A DNA stretch of 64,000 nt, taken from Deltaproteobacteria bacterium UBA5205. Lineage in GTDB: Bacteria; Desulfobacterota; Syntrophorhabdia; Syntrophorhabdales; Syntrophorhabdaceae. This document shows positions 17,197 to 25,706 of the stretch, one piece after another. The notes under the pieces are model-generated. The model saw nothing but the letters and a program-made list of their open reading frames with translations, ran no database searches and was not told the origin of the DNA. Made by a program: the position numbers and the translations under genes. Positions within the stretch are counted from its first letter, which is position 1. Each line of letters opens with the position of its first letter. The stretch is taken from contig DHVP01000025.1 of assembly GCA_002412715.1 (NCBI GenBank), positions 62,524-126,523 of the forward strand, read 5' to 3'.

Positions 17197-17205
17197 TGAT
17201 ATAAT
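17197..17205 (+). promoter_or_regulatory. Extended -10 promoter overlapping an upstream ATG of the PAS-GGDEF-HD gene
   Basis: TGATATAAT combines a TGn motif at 17197-17199 with TATAAT at 17200-17205. The ATG at 17204 lies inside this box and so could not be the start codon on a transcript from here (start near 17212). This favours ATG 17225. The -35 region is poor. Confidence 0.5.
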
Positions 17206-17224
17206 GGGTGGCATTAAAGACAGC

Positions 17225-19015
17225 ATGACGAAAAAAATAACGGAAAACAACAGCATCTATCGTACCCTTTTCGAATCCCTGGGGGTCGCCACCGTTATTG
17301 CCCATGAGGACGGGACCATATACTGCACAAACCGGCAGTTCCTGGAGCTTTCAGGGTACCGTCAATCGGAACTGGAAGAAAAAAAGAAGTGGTCGGAGCT
17401 TATCGTCAACGGCGACCTCACCAGGATGAGACAGTATCAGGAATTCATCGACCATAACGCCGCGGGCCCGGCGCAGAGTTACGAATTCAAGCTGGCCGCC
17501 GGGAACGGATCCATAAAAGATGTCCATATCTTCCGCAGCCCCCTTGCCGGAACAAACCGGGTGGCGGTGTCCTTTGTCGATATTACCGACCTCGTAAAAG
17601 CCGGGAAACAGGTAAGCAGCAGCGAGGAAAAATATCGCTCTCTTATCGAATCCACCGATGACTCAATCTACATGACAGACCGCAACGGTACGTACCTTTT
17701 TGTGAACAGGCAGATGCTTGCACGCCTTTGTGTGTCGGAAGCGAACATCATCGGCAAGCGCTACAGTGATTTTCACGACGCACAGGATGCCGCCGAGTTC
17801 GCGGGTTACATAGAGAAAGTATTCGAGACCGCGATATCCCACCGGTACGAACACAAAAGCGGAAAAGAAAACGATCAGCGTTACATGCTGCGCACGCTGA
17901 GCCCCGTAGTCGACGGACACACGGGGCGGGTCAAGTTTGTTGCCGTCGTGTCAAAGGAAATAACGGACATCAAGAAGACGGAAGAAAAACTAAAATATCT
18001 CAGCCTCCACGATCCCCTGACAAATCTGTACAACCGTGCCTATTTCGAGGAGGAGATGCACCGCCTCGACAACAACCGTTTCGAGCTTGTGGGACTTATC
18101 ATGTGCGACATCGACGGCCTGAAGCTGATCAACGATACCCTGGGCCACGACAAGGGCGATGAACTGCTCGCTGTCGCTTCACGGGTCATCAGGAAGTCGT
18201 TCCGTGAAAGCGACGTCGTCGCCCGTGTCGGAGGAGACGAATTCGCGATCCTTCTGCCGAACAGCCCGAAATCAAAAGTGGAAGAGATCTGCAACCGAAT
18301 AAGAAACAGCGTCATCGACTATAACCGGAAAAACCCCCATCTTCCCCTCGGCATTTCCACGGGATTTGCCATCCGTACCGATCCCGGTCAAAGCATGGCC
18401 GCACTGTACAGGGAAGCCGACAACAGCATGTACAAGGAAAAACTCTTCGGCAGCCGGCATGCCCGGAACGTCATTGTGAAGAATCTCCTCAACACAATCG
18501 AAACCAAGGGCATTACCACCAGACGGTCCGTCAAGCGTCTGAGGCAGCTGGTAACCATCCTGGGGAGTGCCGCCAGCCTGTCTGGCAAGCGCCTTAAGGA
18601 CCTCACCCTTCTAGCACAGTTTCATGACATCGGCAATGTCAGCATCCATGACCGTATACTCCTGAAAGAGGGGAGCCTCAACGCGGAAGAACTCCTGGAG
18701 ATGCGCAAACACTGCGATATCGGCCACCGCATCGCCCAATCCGCCGCAAACCTGACGCATATCGCCGACTACATTCTGAAGCATCACGAATGGTGGAACG
18801 GCAGCGGCTACCCCCTTGGCCTTGCCGGCGAGGAGATTCCCCTTGAAAGCAGGATTATGGCCATAGCCGATGCCTACGAATCAATGACCGGCGGGCGACC
18901 CCACCGCAAAGCGGTATCAAGAGAAGAGGCGTTGAAGGAATTGCGAAAATGCGCCGGCAGCCAGTTCGATCCCGATCTGGTCGAAAAGTTCATTGAGATC
19001 GTAGCTCAAACGTAG
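17225..19015 (+). CDS. PAS-PAS-GGDEF-HD-GYP-like cyclic-di-GMP signalling protein
   Basis: About 596 residues, no TM segment. Two PAS domains come first (about 10-125 and 135-255, ending DITDLVKAG and EITDIKKTE), then a GGDEF domain (about 265-425) with SLHDPLTNLYNR and an intact VGGDEFAIL signature, then an HD domain (about 440-590) with FHDIGN and HHEWWNGSGYPLGL. The HD part matches HD-GYP phosphodiesterases in the HHE...GSGYP block, although HDIGK reads HDIGN and no separate GYP run was checked. It may both make and break cyclic-di-GMP under PAS-sensed signals. I prefer ATG 17225; an upstream ATG at 17204 is inside the promoter. Confidence 0.88.
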   Translation: MTKKITENNSIYRTLFESLGVATVIAHEDGTIYCTNRQFLELSGYRQSELEEKKKWSELIVNGDLTRMRQYQEFIDHNAAGPAQSYEFKLAAGNGSIKDVHIFRSPLAGTNRVAVSFVDITDLVKAGKQVSSSEEKYRSLIESTDDSIYMTDRNGTYLFVNRQMLARLCVSEANIIGKRYSDFHDAQDAAEFAGYIEKVFETAISHRYEHKSGKENDQRYMLRTLSPVVDGHTGRVKFVAVVSKEITDIKKTEEKLKYLSLHDPLTNLYNRAYFEEEMHRLDNNRFELVGLIMCDIDGLKLINDTLGHDKGDELLAVASRVIRKSFRESDVVARVGGDEFAILLPNSPKSKVEEICNRIRNSVIDYNRKNPHLPLGISTGFAIRTDPGQSMAALYREADNSMYKEKLFGSRHARNVIVKNLLNTIETKGITTRRSVKRLRQLVTILGSAASLSGKRLKDLTLLAQFHDIGNVSIHDRILLKEGSLNAEELLEMRKHCDIGHRIAQSAANLTHIADYILKHHEWWNGSGYPLGLAGEEIPLESRIMAIADAYESMTGGRPHRKAVSREEALKELRKCAGSQFDPDLVEKFIEIVAQT

Positions 19016-19038
19016 AAATCAACAGACCGTTTTCTTTT

Positions 19039-19071
19039 CAATAGGTCCTATAGGACTTATATGACCTATTG
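19039..19071. repeat. Intergenic inverted repeat between convergent genes, possible bidirectional terminator
   Basis: CAATAGGTC (19039-19047) pairs perfectly with GACCTATTG (19063-19071). The loop overlaps the palindrome TCCTATAGGA (19046-19055). It lies midway between the stop codons of the signalling gene and adenine deaminase. No long T-run follows on either strand, so termination would need Rho or another factor; a dispersed repeat is an equal possibility. Confidence 0.5.
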
Positions 19072-19109
19072 GACTTCTTAGAAACCCGGGCTTGACCTGC
19101 GTTGTCTTT

Positions 19110-20732
19110 CTAGACAAACAGTTCCGTGAAAGCAAAACGATCGCCGTCGAAGAGACCCCTGTCACTGAGTTTCAGTTTTGGAATTACGACAAGGGCCATG
19201 AAGGACAGCGTCATGAAGGGGGCCTCGAGAGTTGTGCCGAGGTCTGTCGCAAGCATGTTCAAACGGCTGTATTTCTGAGCGATGTCGTAGCCGTCTTCAT
19301 TGGACATGAGGCCGGCCACGGGAAGGGGCAGAACAATTTTCATATCCTCCGAGACCAGGGAAATGCCGCCCTTCTTTTCGATGATAAGGTTGACGGCGTC
19401 GCAGAGCATTTCATCGCTTGCGCCGACGGCAACAATGTTGTGGGAATCATGGGCGATCGACGAGGCGATGGCGCCTTTTTTCAGATTGAAACCCCGCACA
19501 AAGGCAATGGCGGGGGGTGTGGCGGCATACCGGTTTACGACGGCTATCTTCAGTATGTCCCTGTCGATATCGCTGACGACCGCATCGCTTTCCACCGCCG
19601 GCGCGTCACTATCAGCATCAGTCACAAGCTGACCATCGATAACCCCGATGATCCGGATGGCGCCCGATCTCTTGCGTACATGAAAATCCTCTGTCTTCCG
19701 GGGGCCCGCCCGAAAAACATTAACCGGGACGGCACTGCGATGCACGAGGCGGCTCGTGCCGTCTTCTGCGACAGTTTGGCCGTGCACGATGGTTTTGAGA
19801 ACCCTGAGATTATCGAGATTGTCGACAACGATCATATCGGCAGGGTCGTGCAGTCTGAGTAAACCAACATCAAGGCCGTAGTGCAAAACGGGGTTGAGGC
19901 AGGCACACCTGAGTACCTTCATAAGGTCCACTCCTTTTCGGATGGCCCTGGCCGCCAGCGCATTAATGTGTCCCTTTACGAGGGAATCAGGATGCACGTC
20001 GTCGGTGCAGAACATGCAGTGATCGGGATATTCGGCGATGAGCGGGTAGAGGGTATCGAAATTCCGCGCCGCCGATCCTTCGCGTATGATGATCTTCATG
20101 CCCAGGGAGATCTTCTCCCGCGCTTCTTCAATTTCAAAAGATTCGTGGTCGGTGGATATGCCAGCTTCACTATACTTTCGCAGATCTTCACCACGCAGGC
20201 CCGGCGCATGCCCATCGACCGGCTTTCCCAATCGTTTTGCAAGGCCGATCTTCGCAAGCACTTCGGGATCGCCGTTTATGACCCCCGGGAAATTCATCAT
20301 CTCGCTGAGATACCCGATGCTCTTCTCTGTAAGAAGCGCTTCCGTCTCGGCAACACCTATCGAGGCGCCGGAGGTTTCAAAGATGCTCGCGGGAACGCAG
20401 GAGGGCGCGCCGAAAGCAAAGGTGAAGGGTATGCCGGCACTGTCTTCCATCATGTACCGTACACCCCGCGGCCCGAGGACGTTCGCTATTTCGTGCGGGT
20501 CCGAAACGGTGGCCACGGTGCCGTGCACAACGGCGAGACGGGCGAAACCGGCCGGTGTGAGCATCGAACTCTCGATATGGACATGGGCATCGACAAAACC
20601 GGGGAGGATATAAGAATCGAACCAGTAGCGCTCCCGTTCAATACCGGCAATGATGCCGTTTTCGATATGAATGACGCCGGGGAAAATGGTTTCGTTGAGA
20701 AGATCGACGATATTTCCGGAGATGGTCTTCAT
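19110..20732 (-). CDS. ade: Adenine deaminase
   Basis: 540 residues, close to the usual size of bacterial adenine deaminase (AdeC). It belongs to the amidohydrolase superfamily: the metal-binding GFVDAHVHIESSMLTP near 45-60, VSDPHEIANVLG near 85, DGHAPGL near 170, and a late FCTDDVHPDSLVKGH with the metal-ligand Asp. The C-terminal domain (about 370-540) has the ADE-specific SIAHDSHNIVAVG and GGISLV blocks. The reaction is adenine to hypoxanthine plus ammonia in purine salvage. It is the last gene of the cysS-porG-ade run, separated from porG by a terminator-like hairpin. Confidence 0.95.
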   Translation of the reverse strand: MKTISGNIVDLLNETIFPGVIHIENGIIAGIERERYWFDSYILPGFVDAHVHIESSMLTPAGFARLAVVHGTVATVSDPHEIANVLGPRGVRYMMEDSAGIPFTFAFGAPSCVPASIFETSGASIGVAETEALLTEKSIGYLSEMMNFPGVINGDPEVLAKIGLAKRLGKPVDGHAPGLRGEDLRKYSEAGISTDHESFEIEEAREKISLGMKIIIREGSAARNFDTLYPLIAEYPDHCMFCTDDVHPDSLVKGHINALAARAIRKGVDLMKVLRCACLNPVLHYGLDVGLLRLHDPADMIVVDNLDNLRVLKTIVHGQTVAEDGTSRLVHRSAVPVNVFRAGPRKTEDFHVRKRSGAIRIIGVIDGQLVTDADSDAPAVESDAVVSDIDRDILKIAVVNRYAATPPAIAFVRGFNLKKGAIASSIAHDSHNIVAVGASDEMLCDAVNLIIEKKGGISLVSEDMKIVLPLPVAGLMSNEDGYDIAQKYSRLNMLATDLGTTLEAPFMTLSFMALVVIPKLKLSDRGLFDGDRFAFTELFV

Positions 20733-20777
20733 AAAAAAGGGGAAAGGGATCAGAGAATAGGGGTCTGTTCCCTGATC
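20733..20777 (-). terminator. Terminator-like hairpin between porG and ade
   Basis: On the minus strand GATCAGGGAA (20777-20768) pairs with TTCTCTGATC (20757-20748), 9 of 10 bases, over a 10-base loop. It is followed by a pyrimidine stretch ending in a run of six T directly before the ade ATG. This could end the porG transcript or act as a partial attenuator of ade; ade would then need read-through or its own promoter. Confidence 0.45.
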
Positions 20778-20800
20778 ACCAATCCCTAAACCCTTTTATT

Positions 20801-21352
20801 TCATTCCGCTTCTATTACCGTTGCTTCGTTATATGCCCTTGTGTAGGCGTTGATGTTTTTCTGTCCGTTAACACCAAAGCGGTTGCGGACCGGCTCTTCG
20901 AGAGCGCTGAGTTCAACCACGCGGGTCGCCCGTACGAGCGCCCCAAGCATGGTGGTATTGGTTATGGGAACACCAAGCTCTTCCTTGGCTATTTTTGATG
21001 CGTCGACGCTGATAATGTTCTGGCCGGGGAACGCTTTCTTCAGTTCTTCCGCGGATTTGTTTGAATTGATGATAATATAGCCGCCTTTCTTGAGACCGGC
21101 GGAGGGATTTGCTGAAGCGATGAGCGTCGGGTCAAGTATAAGAACGCTGTCCGGTTTGTAGACCTTTGACCTCAGCCTGATGGGTTTGTCGGATACGCGC
21201 AGAAAAGCCTGCACCGGGGCACCACGGCGCTCGGGACCGAAGCTCGGGAACGCCTGTGCGCGCATCCCCTGTTTTATAGCGGCCTGGGCAACTATCTCCG
21301 CGGACGTAACGGCTCCCTGCCCGCCTCTTCCATGAAATCTGACTTCTAGCAT
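20801..21352 (-). CDS. porG: 2-oxoacid:ferredoxin oxidoreductase gamma subunit
   Basis: 183 residues, the family's usual size. The N-terminal EVRFHGRGGQGAVTSAEI and FPSFGPERRGAPVQAF blocks are diagnostic for the gamma (domain III) subunit of pyruvate or 2-ketoisovalerate:ferredoxin oxidoreductases. The gamma subunit has no cofactor of its own and completes the enzyme with alpha, beta and delta chains. Those genes are absent on both sides: cysS lies 12 bases upstream and ade downstream. Which 2-oxoacid is used cannot be told from this chain. Confidence 0.85.
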   Translation of the reverse strand: MLEVRFHGRGGQGAVTSAEIVAQAAIKQGMRAQAFPSFGPERRGAPVQAFLRVSDKPIRLRSKVYKPDSVLILDPTLIASANPSAGLKKGGYIIINSNKSAEELKKAFPGQNIISVDASKIAKEELGVPITNTTMLGALVRATRVVELSALEEPVRNRFGVNGQKNINAYTRAYNEATVIEAE

Positions 21353-21364
21353 ATTTATCTCCTT

Positions 21365-22834
21365 TCAAGAAACTGAACTTTTTATCCGCCACTGTGTGCC
21401 TTTTGGAGTATCAAGGAGCATGATTCCTTTTTCCGCCAGCATATCTCTGATCTCATCGGCCTTTTGAAAGTTCCTGCTCTTCCTTGCCTCAACGCGGTCG
21501 TTTATGGCCCCTTCGACAAATGAAGCGTCAAACCCCATACGGGTCAGATGACGAATCTTTTCCCGGGATTCGAGGGATTCGAGATTGTCGCCCAGAAGCC
21601 CGAGTGTACCGGCCAGCGATTCAAAGACGGCTTCCGCCGACGCGATGAGGGCCGTTGCGCTTTCGTCCTTCTTTTCGACCATCCTGTTGATCTCTTTCGA
21701 AAGCTCGAAGATATACGAAAGGGCGGCAGCGGTGTTGAAATCATCATCCATTGCCTCGGCAAATTTTTTGGCTATCTCCTCAGCCTGAGGATAGGAACGA
21801 ACCTCGAAGGTCTTGCCGATTTGTGCCTCTTGCGCCCTTTCCCGCGTATAGTAGAGCCTGTGAAGGGCTGTATTCACGTCATCGATAGTCTGTCCGTTGT
21901 AATCGACGGGGCTGCGGTAGTGATTGGACAGGTAGAAAAGCCGAAGGACTTCGGGGTGGTATTCTTTGAGAAAGTCCCTGATCAAGAGGGTGTTGCCGAT
22001 TGACTTGGACATCTTTTCGCGGTCGATATTGACGAATCCGTTGTGGACCCAGTAGTTGACGAATTTCTCCCCCGTGGCCGCCTCGGTCTGGGCCTTTTCG
22101 TTCTCATGATGCGGAAAGACGAGGTCTTTGCCGCCTCCGTGGATGTCAAAGGGGTTCCCGAGATAGAGGGTGCTCATGACGGAGCATTCTATGTGCCACC
22201 CCGGTCTGCCCGCTCCGAAGGAAGCGTCCCATGACGGTTCACCTTCTTTGGAGGCCTTCCACAGGGCAAAATCGAGAGGATTCTTTTTCTTCTCGTCCAC
22301 CTCGACCCTGGCACCGGCAACCATCTCTTCCAGCGGCCGCCCGGAGAGCTGCCCGTAATTGCGGAAACTGTCCACGGAAAAGTATACATCACCGCCGATA
22401 TTGTACGCATGGCCCTTCTCGATCAGGTTTTCGACGAGGGCGATCATGTCGCCGATATGCTGAGTGGCTCGCGGTTCATGATCGGGACGAAGCACTCCGA
22501 GGGCATCCATATCTTCATAAAACGACTGGATGTATTTTTGTCCGACTTCCTGCCAGGGAATATTTTCCGCGTGAGACTTCCGGATGATCTTGTCATCGAT
22601 ATCGGTGAAGTTCCTCACGTAGGTGACGTCAAAGCCCTTTGAACGCAGATACCGGTAAATGGTATCGAAAACGATGGCGCTTCGGGCATGGCCGATATGG
22701 CAGTGATCGTACACGGTAACACCACAGACATAGAGCTTCACCTTCCCCTCGGTCACGGGGACGAAGTCTTCTTTCCTGCCGGATATCGTATTGTAAACCT
22801 TCAGGGCCATAGTGTTGACCGTAATTTTTACCAT
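21365..22834 (-). CDS. cysS: Cysteinyl-tRNA synthetase
   Basis: Up to 489 residues (481 from ATG 22810, the more family-like start MALKVYNT). The class I HIGH motif is present in YDHCHIGHARSAIVFD (about 40-55) and KMSKS in REKMSKSIGN (about 276-285). The zinc-binding Cys/His residues include the Cys in VCGVTVYD and a GWHIECSVMS block. The C-terminal DALR and helical region ends QWRIKSSVS. It charges tRNA-Cys. It lies 30 bases after the ParB-domain gene and 12 bases before porG, so the three may be co-transcribed. Confidence 0.96.
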   Translation of the reverse strand: MVKITVNTMALKVYNTISGRKEDFVPVTEGKVKLYVCGVTVYDHCHIGHARSAIVFDTIYRYLRSKGFDVTYVRNFTDIDDKIIRKSHAENIPWQEVGQKYIQSFYEDMDALGVLRPDHEPRATQHIGDMIALVENLIEKGHAYNIGGDVYFSVDSFRNYGQLSGRPLEEMVAGARVEVDEKKKNPLDFALWKASKEGEPSWDASFGAGRPGWHIECSVMSTLYLGNPFDIHGGGKDLVFPHHENEKAQTEAATGEKFVNYWVHNGFVNIDREKMSKSIGNTLLIRDFLKEYHPEVLRLFYLSNHYRSPVDYNGQTIDDVNTALHRLYYTRERAQEAQIGKTFEVRSYPQAEEIAKKFAEAMDDDFNTAAALSYIFELSKEINRMVEKKDESATALIASAEAVFESLAGTLGLLGDNLESLESREKIRHLTRMGFDASFVEGAINDRVEARKSRNFQKADEIRDMLAEKGIMLLDTPKGTQWRIKSSVS

Positions 22835-22864
22835 AGCAGCCGCGGCGTTGTCAAAGCAATTGAG

Positions 22865-24307
22865 TCACCGGGTCTCTCGTACGTTCAGTCCTTGCGCCCC
22901 ATCGCGGAGGTTTTGCAGAAGACCGGCTATCATGTCTCGATAGTATGGCATCTCGCCTTCCGCTGCATCGGTTATCATTTCGTTTGCCTTCATTGCATTG
23001 GCATGGTCGCGCAAACTCTTCGTATCGGGCATTTCACCGGGGCGAAGCTCACACTCCCTCATACGCAAAGCCCCGACCTGCCGCGGCAGCTTGCTTTCGT
23101 AGAGCATCTGGAATGCGTCGATCGCGGCCAGATACCTTTCCAAAGCGTCGGCGGGAAGCTCCTTTATAATGCCGTCTTTGTTGGCAACATGCAGATAGTT
23201 GCAGGCCATATCGACAAACCCGGCAAGGCCGATCATAAAGAAATCCAGCTTGTCCAGCGTCGTTGAGGACCCCCCGGCCCTGGCGACATTCATTACCAGC
23301 GACGCCACCTGCCTCACCTGCGGCATGAAGACCCACTCATTCGCCGTCTCTTCAGTGTGATCGAGAGTATCGCGCAGGACCCGGTATATCTCCTCATCGG
23401 AGAGTTCCGCCATCCCTTCGCCGCGTGAATAGCTTTTCACCCCGCGATCGAAATCGCTTCGCTTCACCAGGGAAAATATTCCGGCGAAACGCCTGACAAG
23501 ATCTTCCTGACGCTCACCGGGGATATTAGCCATGGCGCCGCAAAGGAATTCAGGGATTCCCGATTCCGGGTCGGACAGGAGCCGGGAAAGAGAAGGGCAC
23601 GTCCCATACCTGCTGTTCGCGGGCCGCAGCTTCTCCTGAACATACTTTTGAAAGATCGGTTCGACCTTTCCGGTAAGGTCCATCTCTCTGACGAGATGAC
23701 CGTATCTCCCGGGCTCTTTCCTGGCGGCGGCGACGATCTCGGTGGCCTTTCTCAAGGTATTCTGGTGAAGCCCGACTGCCTTTGCCGCATGAGACCGTGC
23801 CTGGCCGAATTTTCTCTTGCCTCCTTGCCGGGCTTCAGCGCTCGCGCCGTTTTCAGGGTCCCCGGTGCATTCCACCCCCGGGGTATCGGAACCGCTCGCC
23901 GCCGGCAGATCCCCCGAATCGCGGCCTTTGATTCGAAGGTCCGTCGGGCTGCAGCCGCCGGTTATCTGCCTTGCGATACTTATTCTCAATTCTTCCTCTT
24001 TGACCGTTTCAAAAATGGCCACTTTCTCAGACAGGGTAAAATCTTTTCTGCAAGTATTTTCATCATGCTCGCCACGTACGAGGCTGTCTATATCAATAAG
24101 ATTGACATGGGTACCTTCCATGAGCGCGCTGATGCCCAGTTCCTCGAGGGCCTTCAATCTGCGGTAGCCGGCGACGAGTTCCTTTGTCCCTTTTCGGACA
24201 ACGATGGGCTGAAGAAGACCCAGTTCCGATATGGACCGTTTCAGTTCCTCCATATCTCCAAGGTCTTTCCTGTGTCGCCTGCCGATTATAATCTCTGCGA
24301 TATCCAT
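22865..24307 (-). CDS. ParB-domain DNA-binding protein
   Basis: 480 residues from ATG 24307, with GGGAGGAAGGG upstream. The N-terminus is a ParB/Sulfiredoxin-like domain (about 1-95): the pattern MEELKRSISELGLLQPIVVR followed by ELVAGYRRLKALEELG is the box I/II signature. A central helical part has a KAVGLHQNTLRKATEIV helix-turn-helix. The 300-residue C-terminal part is helical and unfamiliar. There is no ParA neighbour. Its length and unknown C-terminal half differ from chromosomal ParB (about 290 residues), so a plasmid or island regulator is likely. Palindromic sites at 24369-24470 precede it. Confidence 0.75.
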   Translation of the reverse strand: MDIAEIIIGRRHRKDLGDMEELKRSISELGLLQPIVVRKGTKELVAGYRRLKALEELGISALMEGTHVNLIDIDSLVRGEHDENTCRKDFTLSEKVAIFETVKEEELRISIARQITGGCSPTDLRIKGRDSGDLPAASGSDTPGVECTGDPENGASAEARQGGKRKFGQARSHAAKAVGLHQNTLRKATEIVAAARKEPGRYGHLVREMDLTGKVEPIFQKYVQEKLRPANSRYGTCPSLSRLLSDPESGIPEFLCGAMANIPGERQEDLVRRFAGIFSLVKRSDFDRGVKSYSRGEGMAELSDEEIYRVLRDTLDHTEETANEWVFMPQVRQVASLVMNVARAGGSSTTLDKLDFFMIGLAGFVDMACNYLHVANKDGIIKELPADALERYLAAIDAFQMLYESKLPRQVGALRMRECELRPGEMPDTKSLRDHANAMKANEMITDAAEGEMPYYRDMIAGLLQNLRDGAQGLNVRETR

Positions 24308-24368
24308 ACCCTTCCTCCCTTTTGCGTAGTCAAGATAACAGCCCGGCTGTATGTCACGTTTCGATCAT

Positions 24369-24470
24369 GTGCATCATATGCACTTTTTGTGCGTCGCTCC
24401 CCTCCCCTTCGCCCGTCCAGTCCGCGACTGCCATTGAAGTCTCACTGCAGCCCTGTGCACAATTTGTGCA
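24369..24470. promoter_or_regulatory. Cluster of operator-like palindromes upstream of the ParB-domain gene
   Basis: Three related sites sit in the 330-base gap 24308-24636. TGCACAATTTGTGCA at 24456-24470 is a perfect odd palindrome. TGCACTTTTTGTGCG at 24379-24393 keeps the TGCAC/GTGC half-sites. GTGCATCATATGCAC at 24369-24383 has 6-base arms around a CAT spacer. They lie 60-165 bases before ATG 24307, where an autoregulatory operator would be expected. The rest of the gap holds no convincing reading frame. The sites do not resemble the chromosomal parS consensus. Confidence 0.6.
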
Positions 24471-24636
24471 GAGGCGGGCCACGATCGGCCCCGGCGCGGA
24501 TTCCCTTCCTGAAACGGTTCCCCCTGTGCCGGGCGGCGTAAAAGGTGCGCCGGATACACATGAACGAGGGTAGTATTTGGGACTGCCGGCAAAGTTGCCG
24601 GGATATGCAGACCGACGGCCCGAATCAACGTTCCCG

Positions 24637-25047
24637 TCATCCTTCGGCTGCAGACACCGGCGCCCTGGGACAACCCTCAGTGCCGGGCGGGGACCATCTC
24701 TCCACAGGAAGAAAATAGTACTGGTTCTTGTTTCCCCTTCCCTTTCCCGTGCGCTGGACGGTTATCCAGTGCCTTTTCAGTTCCCTGAGTGCATCGATGG
24801 TCTTTCTTTTCGATATACCCGCCGCATCTGCAATTTGGCCGACTGACAGCTCCACACTTCTCACAAACCCTTTCCTTCTCTTTGTTTCAGGTGCACAGTT
24901 CAAAAGAAGGATGAAGAACACCGAACTGATATACGGCCCAAGCTCCGCCATATAGGAATCGACATAGGAGACAAGCATGTCCGTAACCCGGGGGTCGCTT
25001 ATACTCAATCTCTTGTCGACCGTCTTCATGGCGGCGCGACAGGTCAT
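24637..25047 (-). CDS. Winged-helix DNA-binding protein
   Basis: 136 residues from ATG 25047 (ATG 25029 also in frame). Residues 65-115 read as a winged helix: ELSVGQIADAAGISKRKTID as the helix-turn-helix, ALRELKRHWITVQRTG as the recognition helix and first wing strand, and NKNQYYFLP as the second strand. Similar folds occur in replication initiators and plasmid regulators. The start codon overlaps the stop of the preceding gene as ATGA. It lies upstream of the palindrome cluster and is a candidate binder of those sites. Confidence 0.7.
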   Translation of the reverse strand: MTCRAAMKTVDKRLSISDPRVTDMLVSYVDSYMAELGPYISSVFFILLLNCAPETKRRKGFVRSVELSVGQIADAAGISKRKTIDALRELKRHWITVQRTGKGRGNKNQYYFLPVERWSPPGTEGCPRAPVSAAEG

Positions 25048-25706
25048 GAACCCTCCGGTCTTGAGGTGCCGAAGAGGGAAAGCACGTGGCGGTCGCTCTT
25101 TCGCAGACCGTGGGCGACAACAGGATTGTGCTTCTCTGCCGGGCGGGCCTCCCGTGCATCGGTAGAGTTTCCTTCCACGATCCTGTCAGATGCGCAACCG
25201 TCTTGTGACCATCGAGCGTTCAGCTTCGGTTGGCGCGTCTCATCAAAGTCGGTATTGTCCGTGGATTCCTCGAGGTCGACTGTCGTTTCCGAAAGGGAAA
25301 ACCGCCAGCGCTGATCTTTTCGGGCCGCTCTCTTGACCCTCTGCTCTATCCAGAGACAGACGTAGGAAGCGATCTCCCCGGCCGATTTCGTCAGATCGAA
25401 CTTTCCCTGCCGGGCAATCTGCATGAGAACGACTACCGCATCGTGAATGTAATCGTTCAGTTGATCGCCCACGAAGTGACCCCTGTCGATCCTTGCGAGG
25501 ATTGCCTTTACGATATTATCGATGACCTTCTTGGCGTAGAGCCTTTCTACAAGCCTTTGTTGTCCGAATGACCTGGCGTCCTCAATCGCCTGTGCAAACT
25601 CCTCGGAGCTCATTGACCGGAAAAAGGCCCTGACATAGGACGCCATTGCCTGTGTGCGCTCCCGGACACCCGTGACCGGTAAATGTTCATATCCCGTACC
25701 TGACAT
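25044..25706 (-). CDS. Protein with a sigma-70 region 2-like domain
   Basis: 220 residues. The middle part (about 50-135) follows the sigma-70 region 2 pattern: DQLNDYIHDAVVVLMQIARQ (region 2.1/2.2-like), then GKFDL, SYVCLWIEQRVKRAARK (compare the F-x-TYA-x-x-WI-x-x-x-I-x-R-A consensus). I see no clear region 4 helix-turn-helix after it; the C-terminal third is polar and low in hydrophobic residues. It could be a divergent sigma factor, an anti-sigma decoy or an unrelated helical protein. The start overlaps the preceding stop as TAATG and the stop overlaps the next start as ATGA, so three genes are translationally coupled. Confidence 0.6.
   Translation of the reverse strand: MSGTGYEHLPVTGVRERTQAMASYVRAFFRSMSSEEFAQAIEDARSFGQQRLVERLYAKKVIDNIVKAILARIDRGHFVGDQLNDYIHDAVVVLMQIARQGKFDLTKSAGEIASYVCLWIEQRVKRAARKDQRWRFSLSETTVDLEESTDNTDFDETRQPKLNARWSQDGCASDRIVEGNSTDAREARPAEKHNPVVAHGLRKSDRHVLSLFGTSRPEGS

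Noticed and set aside
24374..24673. 99-residue minus-strand frame in the gap before the ParB-domain gene
   Set aside because: Arginine- and proline-rich shadow composition and no ribosome site; it overlaps the 3' end of the winged-helix gene and the palindromes.
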